Origin: Acidianus infernus
GTDB lineage: Archaea > Thermoproteota > Thermoprotei_A > Sulfolobales > Sulfolobaceae
Assembly (NCBI RefSeq): GCF_009729545.1
Contig: NZ_WFIY01000004.1
Location: 1,896,001-1,960,000, forward strand
Direction of reading: 5' to 3'
DNA: 64,000 nucleotides
How positions within the stretch are numbered: position 1 is the stretch's first letter; each line of letters begins with the position of its first letter. Positions 17,567 to 26,967 of this stretch are shown here, piece by piece. The notes below the pieces were generated by a model, which had not been told where the DNA came from, made no database searches, and worked only from the letters and a program-made list of their open reading frames with translations. A program made the translations under genes and the position numbers.

Positions 17567-19285
17567 ATGTCTAGGCAAACTGAAACTTCGTCAGGTGTAA
17601 AATTAAAAAGAGAACTACGTTTGATAGACTTATATTTTGCAGGTTTAACTGCAGTAATAGGTTCAGGATGGATATTTGGAAGCTTAGAAACAGCGTCAGC
17701 AGCAGGACCTGCAGCAATACTTAGTTGGATATTTGGAGGAATCTTCATTCTAATAATTGCTTTAGTTTGGGCTGAAGTAGGTACATCAATACCGGTAGCT
17801 GGAGGAGCAGTTAGGTATGCAAAATACTCTCACGGAGGCTTAGCTGCATCGATAATTAGTTGGAGCGTAATATTAACTTATATCGCAGTCCCTGCTGCCG
17901 AGGCAGTTGCAGTGGTTGAAGTTTTGCAAGGAGCTTTAAGTTTATACGGAATAACTTCGGTAACCTTATGCTCTTCAGAATTCCCAACAGCTGAAGGGCT
18001 TGGAGTAGCGTTAGCATTGTCTGCCCTCTTCTTTTTCATTAATTACATTGGAATATCCGCACTGAGGGCAAGCAACTTTGCAATAACTTCTTGGAAATTA
18101 ATTATTCCTTCCCTCACTGTTATATCCATACTTATAGTAGGAGTTCCAAAGTTTGCTTCAAACTTTACTACACCGTCATTTGCACCTTACGGATTCTTAC
18201 CAGTTTTCTCCGCAATCCCTGCAACAGGGGTAGCCTTCGCATACTTGGGTTTCAGACAACCAATAGAAATGGCTGCAGAAGCTAAAATGCCGGGAAGAGA
18301 TATTTGGAGGGCAATATTAGCAGTTGTAGGAACTTCGATAGTACTTTACACTATGTTACAAGTAGTGTTTATAGGGGGTTTTGCGTGGAACTCTTCAGCT
18401 TTCGGAACTACCGGAGTCTCTCCTGGAGATTGGTCTGCATTAACTTCATCGCCTCAGCCTCCAATTTATTCCTTCCCATTCTTCTATGAAGTTGCGGGCC
18501 TAGGTTTAGGAGCTTTAGCAATCTTGTTGGCAATTGACGGCGTAGTCAGTCCAAGCGGTACTTTAAGCCAATACATGGCCTCAACTGCGAGAGTTTTATA
18601 CGGAACTTCTAAAGAGGGCTTCCTCTCTGATAAGTTCTTCGAAGTTCATGGTAAATACAGAGTTCCAGTTTGGGGTTTAATTGCAACAATGATAGTGACA
18701 ATAGTGCTGTTAGTAATGGCTTTCGCTGGTACTTTAGTTTCTTCAGTTGGAGGTGCATGGAGTGCATTAGTTTCAATTATAACTACTACTGGAGTATTTT
18801 CCTATATTATAGGCTCAGTATTCCTTCCACTTAGTAGGAAATATGCACCGGATCTACCTAGGCCTTTCAAATTACCAGCACATCAAGCATTCTCTCTTGC
18901 TGCTTTCGTGATTTCAGCATTATTAGTTTACTGGGGTGCAGGAGCTTTAATAGCACCGCCTTCCGATCCATATGGAGGTTACATTTTAATAGGTGTAATG
19001 CTAGCAGGAGCATTAACTTACTTAACATATAAGGATAAAAAGCCGTGCGACCTTAAGGCTGGATTGTGGGTGATCGCTTTCCTAATTTTTACTGGAGTAT
19101 TAGTAGCTTTAGGCTGTTACGGCTTTGGAGTAATTCCTAGCTCACCATTGCCCTTTGCCTGGATAATCGATATAATAGCTTCAATTGGATTTTACTTATG
19201 GGCAATTAACTCTGCAGTACCAGAATGTCACGTAAAGGTCAACATTGGCAAAGGAATAGAAGCAAGTAAAAACGAGAGCGAATAA
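17567..19285 (+). CDS. APC-family amino acid permease
   Basis: The 572-residue protein has about 12-14 membrane helices. It opens with LIDLYFAGLTAVIGSGWIFG, the helix-1 Gly-Ser-Gly substrate and cation loop of the amino acid-polyamine-organocation superfamily, followed by PVAGGAVRYA in helix 2-3. A soluble tail ends in KNESE. Uptake of amino acids or related organic ions across the cytoplasmic membrane is expected; the substrate is not predictable. CTTATATACA about 25-30 nt before the ATG is a good TATA box. A T-rich run after the stop (near 19361) may terminate transcription. Confidence 0.9.
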   Translation: MSRQTETSSGVKLKRELRLIDLYFAGLTAVIGSGWIFGSLETASAAGPAAILSWIFGGIFILIIALVWAEVGTSIPVAGGAVRYAKYSHGGLAASIISWSVILTYIAVPAAEAVAVVEVLQGALSLYGITSVTLCSSEFPTAEGLGVALALSALFFFINYIGISALRASNFAITSWKLIIPSLTVISILIVGVPKFASNFTTPSFAPYGFLPVFSAIPATGVAFAYLGFRQPIEMAAEAKMPGRDIWRAILAVVGTSIVLYTMLQVVFIGGFAWNSSAFGTTGVSPGDWSALTSSPQPPIYSFPFFYEVAGLGLGALAILLAIDGVVSPSGTLSQYMASTARVLYGTSKEGFLSDKFFEVHGKYRVPVWGLIATMIVTIVLLVMAFAGTLVSSVGGAWSALVSIITTTGVFSYIIGSVFLPLSRKYAPDLPRPFKLPAHQAFSLAAFVISALLVYWGAGALIAPPSDPYGGYILIGVMLAGALTYLTYKDKKPCDLKAGLWVIAFLIFTGVLVALGCYGFGVIPSSPLPFAWIIDIIASIGFYLWAINSAVPECHVKVNIGKGIEASKNESE

Positions 19286-19404
19286 AGATCTCACGCACAG
19301 TCTTACGCTAAACCGCTAGTGTCTCCTCCCTTATTGAGAAGCGTAATTTTTAATCAATTCTTTTTTTTTAAGCTGTTAAAAGATATTAAGAGTTAAGTAA
19401 AATG

Positions 19405-20532
19405 CTAAAACTTCACTGGTTTTACTTCCTGTATCTTCAAATAGAAGAAGGAAGCAATTGCCCTCAATGACGCAACTATAAGCATCATAATCTTAATTGC
19501 TAAAAATATGCCCAAAAATTCTAATTCTTCAACTCCAAAAGCTCCTATACTTGATCCTATTATGTCTCCAAGTCCGCTCACAGCATTATATAAACCAATT
19601 CCCTTCCTCACATCCTTTGAATTATCGTAAATGTAAGATAAGTAAGCAGTAGAATTAATGGACGAAGTAAATCCGGCAACTACGTTAGCTAAGTAAATCT
19701 CATAAACAGAAGTAGACAAAGCGTAAGCTAAAGGAAAAACCGATAAAGCCAACCTACCTAAGAACATCATTAACCTCCTATTCTTATCCACAAGCTCTCC
19801 TATCTTCCTCTGCAACAAAAGGGTAGAAAAATTGGCAATGAGGTTAATTATTGCAATGTTCTCAAAGTCCATGTTAAACAAGTAAACTTGCGCAAGGGGA
19901 AACAGAGGCCAAGCCATAGACCAAACTACGTCAAATAAGAAAGTTATAATCAAGAACTTACTTAACTCCTTATTTAAGGAAAGCCCCTTTAAAGGCTCCT
20001 TTGAATAATCAACGTCAAACTCTAGTGAGATTAATGAGCTAAGAATGAAAAGCGAACCGCTTATGAGGAAGAAATACCTCACCTCATTAAATTCCTTGTT
20101 TACTATAAAACCCGTGATAAGCGTAGCTATTATTCCTCCTATGACGGAGTAAAAGGAGTACTGAGCCAGGATTTTTCCTCTGGAAGTATTGCTTACTCTC
20201 TCCATAATTAAATACCAACCGTAGGCAGAAATACCTAGAGAAGCCTCCAAGATAACGTAAATTACTACGAAAAACACTCCAAAGGGGATAAAAGATAAGG
20301 AAATCCAAAGGAGTCCTGCAGCAAGAGTTCCGTAAAAGGTTATTATTTTCCCTCTGAGGTTAAAGAACCCCATTACGAACTGTATAAATGAAGGTAATGC
20401 TGAACCTGCAGAAGAAACTATAGCTAAGTTCTCTCCAGAAATCCCAAATGCTGCGGAAACGAATGAAATAAAAGGTTGAGAAAGGTTTAGTGCAAAATTC
20501 CTTATCATGATATAAGTCCTTAAAGGCTTCAT
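19405..20532 (-). CDS. MFS-type transporter
   Basis: About 375 residues with 10-12 hydrophobic helices in two halves. A basic loop between helices (FFNLRGKIITFYG) and a central charged loop after about residue 180 fit a major facilitator. The ATG at 20532 is preferred to a TTG 12 bases upstream. It converges on the permease gene at 17567. Substrate unknown; small-molecule efflux or uptake. Its promoter region overlaps the stretch that separates it from the element at 20660. Confidence 0.75.
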   Translation of the reverse strand: MKPLRTYIMIRNFALNLSQPFISFVSAAFGISGENLAIVSSAGSALPSFIQFVMGFFNLRGKIITFYGTLAAGLLWISLSFIPFGVFFVVIYVILEASLGISAYGWYLIMERVSNTSRGKILAQYSFYSVIGGIIATLITGFIVNKEFNEVRYFFLISGSLFILSSLISLEFDVDYSKEPLKGLSLNKELSKFLIITFLFDVVWSMAWPLFPLAQVYLFNMDFENIAIINLIANFSTLLLQRKIGELVDKNRRLMMFLGRLALSVFPLAYALSTSVYEIYLANVVAGFTSSINSTAYLSYIYDNSKDVRKGIGLYNAVSGLGDIIGSSIGAFGVEELEFLGIFLAIKIMMLIVASLRAIASFFYLKIQEVKPVKF

Positions 20533-20659
20533 CACATAATCCAATACTTTGAGAATTTAAGGTTATCTAACAAGAAGATGGACTACACGGAAATTACAAG
20601 ATAATAGAAACGTGACATTCATTTACTAATGAGACATTCTTAAAATTTAAAGGCTTTAC

Positions 20660-20819
20660 AAAAAATGGGGGTCAAAGGGAGGAAAGGGGGATGGATAGCC
20701 CAAGACGTTGATGACGCTACTCCCCAGCTCGAGTGAGGGGCAATCAGTATGAAAGTCCCCTCAAATGGTTCTCTGAGCTCGAATCGATGAGCCCCCTGGG
20801 AGGGAACCCTTCCAGTCAG
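20660..20819 (+). mobile_element. tnpB-less family 1 element (copy 2), short
   Basis: The left end (GGGGGTCAAAGGGAGG, GGATGGATAGCC) follows directly after TTTAC at 20655-20659. The right end closes with GGGAGGGAACCCTTCCAGTCAG. Only 160 nt lie between the borders and no protein is encoded. The right border abuts the truncated ATPase start in repeat A. The bases following the right border would form the guide if the right end were transcribed as in TnpB systems. Confidence 0.65.
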
Positions 20820-20822
20820 TGC

Positions 20823-21071
20823 TTCAAACATATATTCACGAATATATATTCGGGAATATAAGAATATTTAGTGCAGTTTAAAGAGGGAGTAAGCTAAAAT
20901 TATTTCCTAACTAGTAGAAAATTACAAGTATATCAGTATTCATAGCTAAGACCATTAAAGTGTGCCCAACTATTTTGAGTAAAACGTGGGGATTTTTGTT
21001 AACTTGATAACACTCTTATAAGAGTTATTAAATACGTCGAATTTGATGATGATCTATGAAAAGTTTCAAAT
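20823..21071 (-). repeat. 249-bp inverted repeat A (partner at 36675-36922)
   Basis: This segment matches 36675-36922 in inverse orientation with only a one-base indel seen in about 249 positions. It contains, on the minus strand, the MITE-like sequence, the promoter, the tandem dyads and the first three codons (ATGTTTGAA) of the ATPase gene found complete at 36914. Here that gene is cut off after codon three, where the element at 20660 begins. The two copies flank about 15.6 kb. Confidence 0.9.
20832..20859 (-). promoter_or_regulatory. Tandem operator-like dyads (copy A)
   Basis: ATATTCACGAATAT (20832-20845) and ATATTCGGGAATAT (20846-20859) are adjacent perfect dyads of the form ATATTC-NN-GAATAT. 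They are the same as those in front of the ATPase gene at 36914, here left in front of its truncated start. Confidence 0.55.
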
Positions 21072-21118
21072 GTAATAACACAAAGAAACTAAAACTTCTG
21101 TAGCTAGATTTTCGTGAA

Positions 21119-21430
21119 TCATTTTTTATCTGACATTTTATTCACGAGCATTAAATATTGTCTCATTACCTCTTTCCCTTTTTCAGTTATTTCTATAAAA
21201 GTTCTTGGGCCTAAGGCTGTAAACTTTTTAGTCATCCTTATATATCCACCCTCCTCTAGAACTTGCAAATGAGTGTAAAGGGAACTTTTGGGTATGTTAA
21301 GAATTTTTAGTAACTGAGAGAAATTTATTGATTCTAAGCCAAATAGAGCGAGGAGAATGCCCAACCTAATTGAGTTGTTCAACGCAGGGTCGCTGAGTAT
21401 CTCCATTAACTTCTTTAAATCATCACTCAC
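21119..21430 (-). CDS. Winged-helix transcriptional regulator (MarR/ArsR-like)
   Basis: About 103 residues: a helix-turn-helix (NFSQLLKILNIPKSSLYTHL) followed by a wing (GYIRMTKKFTALGPRTFIEI) and a C-terminal dimer helix (MRQYLMLVNKM). GTG at 21430 is chosen because GGAGGT lies 8 nt upstream, whereas a TTG at 21436 would leave only 2 nt. It overlaps the stop of the upstream membrane-protein gene, so it is the last gene of the ABC operon 23568-21119 and probably controls it. Confidence 0.75.
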   Translation of the reverse strand: MSDDLKKLMEILSDPALNNSIRLGILLALFGLESINFSQLLKILNIPKSSLYTHLQVLEEGGYIRMTKKFTALGPRTFIEITEKGKEVMRQYLMLVNKMSDKK

Positions 21431-22016
21431 CTTCAATTACCTCCATGAAAGACGCATACGATGCATAAATCCAAGATAGAGTGAAGGGGATCCACATTAT
21501 TTTAGTGAGACAGATATTTAACGTAACACAAATTCCAACGCTTACAATATAAGCGATGAAAGTCATCATTACTAACAAGTCGTAATAGTGGAAATCATGG
21601 AATGACTTTTTGAGGCAGAAATAAACGAAAAAGGAATAATTAATTCCAAGGATAGCAAATCCAGCTAAAGCCAAGTAAGGGTAGTTAAACTCATAGCCTA
21701 TGAATATCATAGCCGTAGGGATTGACCATACTGCGGTGTAAATAATGTCGGAATACTTATTATATTTTTTAATCCCATAAACTCTTTCTACTATTTTTGA
21801 AAAATCTGAAAAAATTTTAAAATTATAATATAAATATCCAAAAAGAGCTATTGGGTAATTCAAGAAGGGATATCTAGTGTTAATAAGGTATAATGCGAAA
21901 GAAACTATTGGAAAAGTAGACCAGAGTAAATAATACTTTGCAAGCGTTAGCCTAAATTCTCCCTTAATGATTTTTTCTGCAACCTCCCTAGACTCCTTTA
22001 CTATGTCCTTCTCCAT
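21423..22016 (-). CDS. Polytopic membrane protein of the ABC operon
   Basis: The 197-residue protein has about six membrane helices after a charged N-terminus (MEKDIVKESREVAEKIIKGE). No family is recognised. It starts 2 nt after the ATPase gene stop and overlaps the regulator gene. In this position it may be a second membrane component or a helper of the ABC transporter. Confidence 0.6.
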   Translation of the reverse strand: MEKDIVKESREVAEKIIKGEFRLTLAKYYLLWSTFPIVSFALYLINTRYPFLNYPIALFGYLYYNFKIFSDFSKIVERVYGIKKYNKYSDIIYTAVWSIPTAMIFIGYEFNYPYLALAGFAILGINYSFFVYFCLKKSFHDFHYYDLLVMMTFIAYIVSVGICVTLNICLTKIMWIPFTLSWIYASYASFMEVIEGE

Positions 22017-22018
22017 CC

Positions 22019-22783
22019 TTATACCTCCAATAGGTTGTACAACCTTTCTAAACTACCTATCATGTCCATCTTATATCCTTTATCCCCTCTAACTAACGAC
22101 ACCTTCTTCCCATTAATTTCTAAGGTAAGCAGAGCTGATGGGTCTTCACCCATAACTACTGAGGATGAGAGCAAGTCGCTAACGGTTATTGGCCCAAACA
22201 CTTTCCCCTCGAGTATAATGAAAGCCTTATAGTCGCTAAATTGCCTCGCAATATCAACTTCGTGAGTAACTATAATCCCCTCCTTACCATGTTCTTTCAA
22301 CCAATTCACCACAATTTTCCTCTTTGCAACGTCTACGTTCTCGAAAGGCTCATCAATTAGAATTACCTTAGGATCTGTAGCTAAGGCTATGAGAGTCCTA
22401 ACTATAACGCTCTGCCCTGCCGATAGTTGGTAAATCTTCTTTTTCGTTTTTATTCCCAACTTCTCAAGTTCTGCCTTTACGTCAATCTTTAGCCCTTTTA
22501 ACTCGCCGTAAATCTCTATTATGTCATCTATTGTCAATCCTATGGAGAAGGCTTGGGGCAAATTTGTTGCAACCTCGTTGTAGTTCTTAACGTTTCTTAC
22601 TTCCATCCCGTCAATCTTTATACTCCCCTTGTACGGAATGATTCCCGCAATGGCACTAAGTAGTGTTGACTTGCCAGAGCCATTAGGGCCTAAAAGTAAC
22701 ACTTTTTCTCCATCTACCTTCATGTTTACTCCTTTTATTACTTCCCTATCGTAATATACGTGGACGTCATTAAGCTCTATCAT
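22019..22783 (-). CDS. ABC transporter ATP-binding protein
   Basis: Walker A GPNGSGKS (residues 32-39), signature LSAGQ (120-124) and Walker B ILIDEP (141-146) are all present, and an H-loop (GIIVTHEVD) follows. The 254-residue length fits a single nucleotide-binding subunit. The glutamate after Walker B is retained, so the protein should be active. Its ATG overlaps the stop of the permease gene (ATGA), showing translational coupling. Exporter of unknown substrate. Confidence 0.9.
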   Translation of the reverse strand: MIELNDVHVYYDREVIKGVNMKVDGEKVLLLGPNGSGKSTLLSAIAGIIPYKGSIKIDGMEVRNVKNYNEVATNLPQAFSIGLTIDDIIEIYGELKGLKIDVKAELEKLGIKTKKKIYQLSAGQSVIVRTLIALATDPKVILIDEPFENVDVAKRKIVVNWLKEHGKEGIIVTHEVDIARQFSDYKAFIILEGKVFGPITVSDLLSSSVVMGEDPSALLTLEINGKKVSLVRGDKGYKMDMIGSLERLYNLLEV

Positions 22784-23568
22784 ACTATTCTCGCCTCCTC
22801 TAGACTCTTATAATATAACCTCCTGAAGAGTAACATCGACGCGAAGGAAAGGACTATAGACCAACCTATCGCTGAAATTATTACGTAATCTACGTTAAGG
22901 GTGGGCCCTTTAAAGTCGTTAAAGTTTAGCGGGATGCTCCCTGTAAAGAAGCTCTGCACTCCTAAAACTTGAATAGAAAGGAATGGGCTGTAATAAACTA
23001 AGTTACCCAGGTTTATGTTTGTATAAGATAAACCGAAGAGGTAAGCTAAGACTAAGGGAATGTATGAGATGGCCTCCCTCAGCCTCCTTGTAGTAACTAT
23101 TGTAAGCTCCTCTAAAAGCAGGGATAAAGGTAAATAAAATACTCCAGCAAGTATTGCGTCGAGGAAGAATAAGCCCCAGTTCTTGGGAGCTATTGTTTCT
23201 CCAAAGTGGTAGGAGAAGAGCGAAATTACTCCTAAGCCCATTATTATACTTACAATTATTGTCGTTACTAACATTGTGAAGTAAAGGGAAAATAGATAGT
23301 ATTTAGGTGTTAATTTCGAAAACCTCATAAAGTATGGTAGACTGCCGGACTGATAATATATCATAAATGCTATGGAAGTTGCAAATGATGAAGTTGATAA
23401 CAAAGCTATTATGCCGTACCAACTTGCGGTATAGTAAACTGCTGATGATTTAGGAACGCTGGCAGACTCGATGAAAGCCCCCATTACTATCCAGAAGAAC
23501 ATGAAAGCTATCCCCCAACCTAAGGCATAGGGGTTAGTTAACAACCTTTTTGTGAGGATTAAAGGCAA
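22780..23568 (-). CDS. ABC-2 type permease subunit
   Basis: The 262-residue protein has about six membrane helices, with the first helix after LLTNPYALGWGIAFMFFW and a last helix ending LLFRRLYYKSLEEARIV. This is the usual pattern for an ABC-2 membrane subunit. It is the first gene of a four-gene operon (permease, ATPase, membrane protein, regulator). The substrate cannot be predicted. Confidence 0.75.
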   Translation of the reverse strand: MPLILTKRLLTNPYALGWGIAFMFFWIVMGAFIESASVPKSSAVYYTASWYGIIALLSTSSFATSIAFMIYYQSGSLPYFMRFSKLTPKYYLFSLYFTMLVTTIIVSIIMGLGVISLFSYHFGETIAPKNWGLFFLDAILAGVFYLPLSLLLEELTIVTTRRLREAISYIPLVLAYLFGLSYTNINLGNLVYYSPFLSIQVLGVQSFFTGSIPLNFNDFKGPTLNVDYVIISAIGWSIVLSFASMLLFRRLYYKSLEEARIV

Positions 23569-23887
23569 CTTTACGTGTTCATATTTTTACTGCTTGTCTT
23601 TTATAATGTGAAGAAAGTTCGTGGTTTTGAACTACTATGAAATGATGTCAGCATTGAAAGAATTTTTGAAAGTATGGTTTTGAACTACTGAAAAGGGAAA
23701 GAGAGAAGCCTCAGATTTTTCTATATTGAAGCGAAGTAATCTGCGACTTATAGGCTGACTACTTGGATGCCTCACATTTCTTTTTCTCTCGTTATTTAGA
23801 ATTTCTAGGATTTTTCTTGTTAGAAAAACGTTCCTTAAAAGGTTGGAAATCCTCGTTTGTCATCACTTCCCGTAAACCTCCTCAACG
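23569..23887. other. Intergenic region with a 15-nt direct repeat
   Basis: TGGTTTTGAACTACT occurs at 23622-23636 and again at 23675-23689. Near 50216 the similar GGTTGTGAACCACTATGAA lies inside a family 2 element, so this stretch may be an element relic or a small RNA region. No coding sequence was recognised. The region holds the promoter of the ABC operon. Confidence 0.35.
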
Positions 23888-24694
23888 TCAATCTCGAGCT
23901 TTAGCTATTGCCTCCCAATCTTCCTTACTTAATTTCCACCCCATTGCTCCAGCATTCTCTTCCAAATGTTTTATATTACTAGCTTTGACTATTGGAACCA
24001 TAACATCAATGGATATATACCAATTTAGAGCAACTTGAATTGGTGTTTTATTGTACTTTTTAGCAATTTTATCCAGTATCTTAATTTCCGATATTCTTCC
24101 TTTTTCTAACGGTGTATAGGAAAAATACGCAATCCCGTTCTTTTTAGCATACTCCAGAGTATCTTCATCACTTCTATCCAACAAGCTGTAATGGTTTTCA
24201 ATTGCGGTGATTTCGTTCTTTTTAAGGCATTCGTTGGCCTTTTGTATTCCTTCTGGTTTAAAGTTACTAAGCCCAATGAACTTTACGATTCCGTCTTCCA
24301 CTAGTTTTTCAAATGCACTCATCGTCTCACATATTGGTACCGAGGAGGAAGGCCAGTGAAGTAAGTAAAGGTCTATGAAAGTGCCGAGCCTTGAACTACT
24401 TGCCTTTGCTGATTTTATTACGTCGTCATACTTTGCGTGGTTAGGCCAAACTTTAGTTATTATAAAGACGTCGTCCCTCTTGAAGTCCTTTATTGCCTTG
24501 CCCACTAGTTCTTCAGCATGCCCTCCACCGTACATTTCTGCAGTATCAATAGTTGTAATTCCGAGTTCTATAGCCTTCTTTATTGCGCTCACGTCTTTTT
24601 CGTCGTTCTCATAACTGGGAGTCCAGAAACCTCCGCCCATCTTCCAAGTTCCTAAGGCTAGATCAGAAATTGTGAAGTGCTTAAACTTTTTCAT
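23888..24694 (-). CDS. Aldo/keto reductase
   Basis: The 268-residue TIM-barrel oxidoreductase shows the full catalytic tetrad: Asp50 and Tyr55 (TIDTAEMYGG), Lys81 (ITKVWP) and His113 (LYLLHWP). Late segments (FIGLSNF, PIVKAS) fit NADPH binding. It reduces or oxidises small carbonyl compounds or alcohols; the substrate is unknown. It overlaps the UV-endonuclease gene upstream by 14 nt, so the two are co-transcribed although their functions are unrelated on present knowledge. Confidence 0.9.
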   Translation of the reverse strand: MKKFKHFTISDLALGTWKMGGGFWTPSYENDEKDVSAIKKAIELGITTIDTAEMYGGGHAEELVGKAIKDFKRDDVFIITKVWPNHAKYDDVIKSAKASSSRLGTFIDLYLLHWPSSSVPICETMSAFEKLVEDGIVKFIGLSNFKPEGIQKANECLKKNEITAIENHYSLLDRSDEDTLEYAKKNGIAYFSYTPLEKGRISEIKILDKIAKKYNKTPIQVALNWYISIDVMVPIVKASNIKHLEENAGAMGWKLSKEDWEAIAKARD

Positions 24695-25151
24695 AAGGTA
24701 TTGTAGTATTAGAATTAAAAAACGCTATCTTTTCCCACTCTTCTATTCCGCCTTTAACGACAAAGAAAATAGGGTTAGTTTCTATTATTTTAACCTGGAG
24801 TAGTTCAGCGTACATTTTAGGGTTTCTAATTTTCAACTTCTCTAATAAGTGATGGAATTCATAATTTATTTGTCCCTCTGTTACCGGCATCCTTAAGGTT
24901 AGATCATATTTGACTATCTTATCCTTATTAAAGGAATAACCTCTCCTCACTCCCTCCATGTAAACGTAGTAAAGGTAAGTTCCTAAATAAAGGACAGGAT
25001 CGCTAGTTCTCTTGAACCTTATTAACTGAGGGTGGTTTTTATATCCTCTCGTTTCTCCTAGCAGAACTTTCTGAGCAAGTAAGCCTTCTCTCCACAAGCC
25101 TAAAAGACCTCGAGTGTCAAGGTACTTTGGATGAATTGACCAAAGTCTCAT
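24681..25151 (-). CDS. Pyrimidine-dimer DNA glycosylase / endonuclease V-like protein
   Basis: MRLWSIHPKYLDTRGLLGLW and LLAQKVLLGETRGYKNHPQL match the N-terminal signature of the T4 endonuclease V-like family (Pyr_excise), which removes UV photoproducts by base excision. The length of 156 residues is slightly over the T4 enzyme. The family's early Glu/Arg residues are present, but I cannot assign the exact catalytic residue. First gene of a two-gene operon with the aldo/keto reductase. Confidence 0.8.
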   Translation of the reverse strand: MRLWSIHPKYLDTRGLLGLWREGLLAQKVLLGETRGYKNHPQLIRFKRTSDPVLYLGTYLYYVYMEGVRRGYSFNKDKIVKYDLTLRMPVTEGQINYEFHHLLEKLKIRNPKMYAELLQVKIIETNPIFFVVKGGIEEWEKIAFFNSNTTIPYEKV

Positions 25152-25331
25152 GATCTTTTATTATACTACCTAATTAAAAATTACTGTTAAAATTTATTGA
25201 AAAATAGGACTAGAGGAAGAGCCTTAAGCTGTAAAGAAAGTCTTTTGCACAGTAGCAACTATAGAATTTAAGCCATCATATTCAGATAAAAATTTTTAAT
25301 CAGTCCCTACACCGTTCTTCACAGTTCAGAA

Positions 25332-25991
25332 ATGAATGCATCATCACTCGTTTACGAATTTAAGGAGGAACTACACGAGGAAATTGTGGAAAGTAGATTA
25401 AATAGATTTCTAGTACAAACAAAGAGCGGAAAGCTTTGCCACTTACACGACCCGGGGAGGCTAAAGGAGTTAATTTACCCTGGGAATAAAATCCTCGTGA
25501 GGCAAGTGGAAAAGGGGAAAAGGAAGACCTCCTGTCAAGTCACCGCAGCTTGGGATGGGAGGTGGGTCATTACTGACTCCAGTATACACAACGCTATTGC
25601 TAGAAAATTCTTACCTGGGGCGAGGCAGGAAGTAAAACTTGGGAAGAGCAGGATAGATTTCTTCTACGATAACACTTACGTTGAGGTGAAGGGCTGTACC
25701 CTAGTCAATGACGGGGTGGCACTCTTTCCAGACGCACCAACTGAGAGAGGTAGAAAGCACTTGGAAGAGTTAATAAGAGCAATGGAGAGAGGGATGAGGG
25801 CTAAGCTCCTAGTTCTAGTAATGAGGGACGACGCAGTCTGCTTTTCCCCAAACGCTGAAACTGATAGAAAATTTGCTGAAACTTTTTACCTAGCGTTGAC
25901 CAAGGGCTTAGAAGTTGAAGTTAAGGAGTTTAAACTTGAAGGAAATAAGGTATACTACGTTAGGGATATTCCACTATGCGGTAAAGGTTAA
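25332..25991 (+). CDS. sfsA: SfsA-like nuclease
   Basis: The 219-residue protein shows the SfsA landmarks in order: the N-terminal OB-like part with HLHDPGRLKEL, then RIDFFYDNTYVEVKGCTL (PD-(D/E)xK nuclease core) and LFPDAPTERGRKHL. The family binds and cleaves DNA in the few cases studied; its biological job is unsettled. TATA-like AAATTTTTAATC lies about 35 nt before the ATG. The DUF72 gene follows 27 nt downstream. Confidence 0.9.
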   Translation: MNASSLVYEFKEELHEEIVESRLNRFLVQTKSGKLCHLHDPGRLKELIYPGNKILVRQVEKGKRKTSCQVTAAWDGRWVITDSSIHNAIARKFLPGARQEVKLGKSRIDFFYDNTYVEVKGCTLVNDGVALFPDAPTERGRKHLEELIRAMERGMRAKLLVLVMRDDAVCFSPNAETDRKFAETFYLALTKGLEVEVKEFKLEGNKVYYVRDIPLCGKG

Positions 25992-26018
25992 AAGAAAGTA
26001 GTGAAGAGAAAAAATTAG

Positions 26019-26729
26019 ATGATAAAAGTAGGTACTTGCGGTTTTACTAATAAGCACTTCAAATATTTTAACGTATTAGAAGTTCAACAAACCTTTTATG
26101 ACGTGGTTAGTGAAACAACGCTAAGCAGATGGAGGAAGATGGCGGAGGAAAATGGCGTAGAGCTAACGTTAAAGGCACTGCAAGTAATAACTCACGAATA
26201 TAACACGTCTACTTATAAGAGAATGAAGAAATTCCAAGGAAATAAGGAGAACTTTGGGTCCTTTAAGGAAACTAAGGAAGTTGAGGAGGCTACTGAAATA
26301 ACGTTAAAGGAAGCCAAGGAATTGAACGCTAGGATCATAGTTTTTCAATCTCCTGCATCTTTTAAGCCTTCGGAGGAAAACGTGAAAAGGCTGATAGACT
26401 ATTTCTCAACTTTAGAGAAGGGCTTTATTTATGCTTGGGAACCTAGAGGCTCTTGGTACGATAATGAGAGCCTTTTGAAGGAAGTTTTAGAAAGAACAGG
26501 GGTAGTTCATGTAGTCGATCCATTTAGGCATAACTCCTTAACTCAAATGAAGTATTATAGACTACACGGAATAGGAAAAGGAGAAGTTAATTATTCATAT
26601 AAATTTACTGATGAAGATTTGCAGAAATTGAAAGACATTGTTAAAGCTAGTTCTTCTACTACATACGTTCTATTTAATAATATATATTCCTTTGATGACG
26701 CGTTAAGGTTTAAGAAAATGCTAGGATGA
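26019..26729 (+). CDS. DUF72 (YecE-like) TIM-barrel protein
   Basis: The opening IKVGTCGFTNKHFKYFNVLE, the VQQTFYD strand, AWEPRGSWYD and the later YYRLHGIG are landmarks of the DUF72 family. The family's function is unknown; a sugar- or nucleotide-type hydrolase has been suggested from the fold. The protein is 236 residues, the normal length. It probably shares the sfsA transcript. Confidence 0.85.
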   Translation: MIKVGTCGFTNKHFKYFNVLEVQQTFYDVVSETTLSRWRKMAEENGVELTLKALQVITHEYNTSTYKRMKKFQGNKENFGSFKETKEVEEATEITLKEAKELNARIIVFQSPASFKPSEENVKRLIDYFSTLEKGFIYAWEPRGSWYDNESLLKEVLERTGVVHVVDPFRHNSLTQMKYYRLHGIGKGEVNYSYKFTDEDLQKLKDIVKASSSTTYVLFNNIYSFDDALRFKKMLG

Positions 26730-26934
26730 GATTGGCGTAACTTCTCACGGGCTTAAAAGATCATACACCGTTAGAGGGAAACATCACTACCTTTTGAGCA
26801 ATCTCCAACAGAAACTGAAGCAGTCACACAGTCATCGGTTGAGAGATTATCATAATAGTAATAGAAAATACACATGATGTAATACTACCTACTATTATAT
26901 AAATAAAAAGTGTAACTATCCAAAACGGTATTTA

Positions 26935-26967
26935 GCTTTGGGAGGGAACCTTTCAGGAGGAAGTCAG
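26935..26967 (+). repeat. Solitary family 1 right end
   Basis: TTTGGGAGGGAACCTTTCAG followed by GAGGAAGTCAG is the right end of the family 1 IS605-type elements, without the rest. It overlaps the last codons of the minus-strand gene at 26953, which therefore takes its C-terminal residues and stop from the element. Confidence 0.6.
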
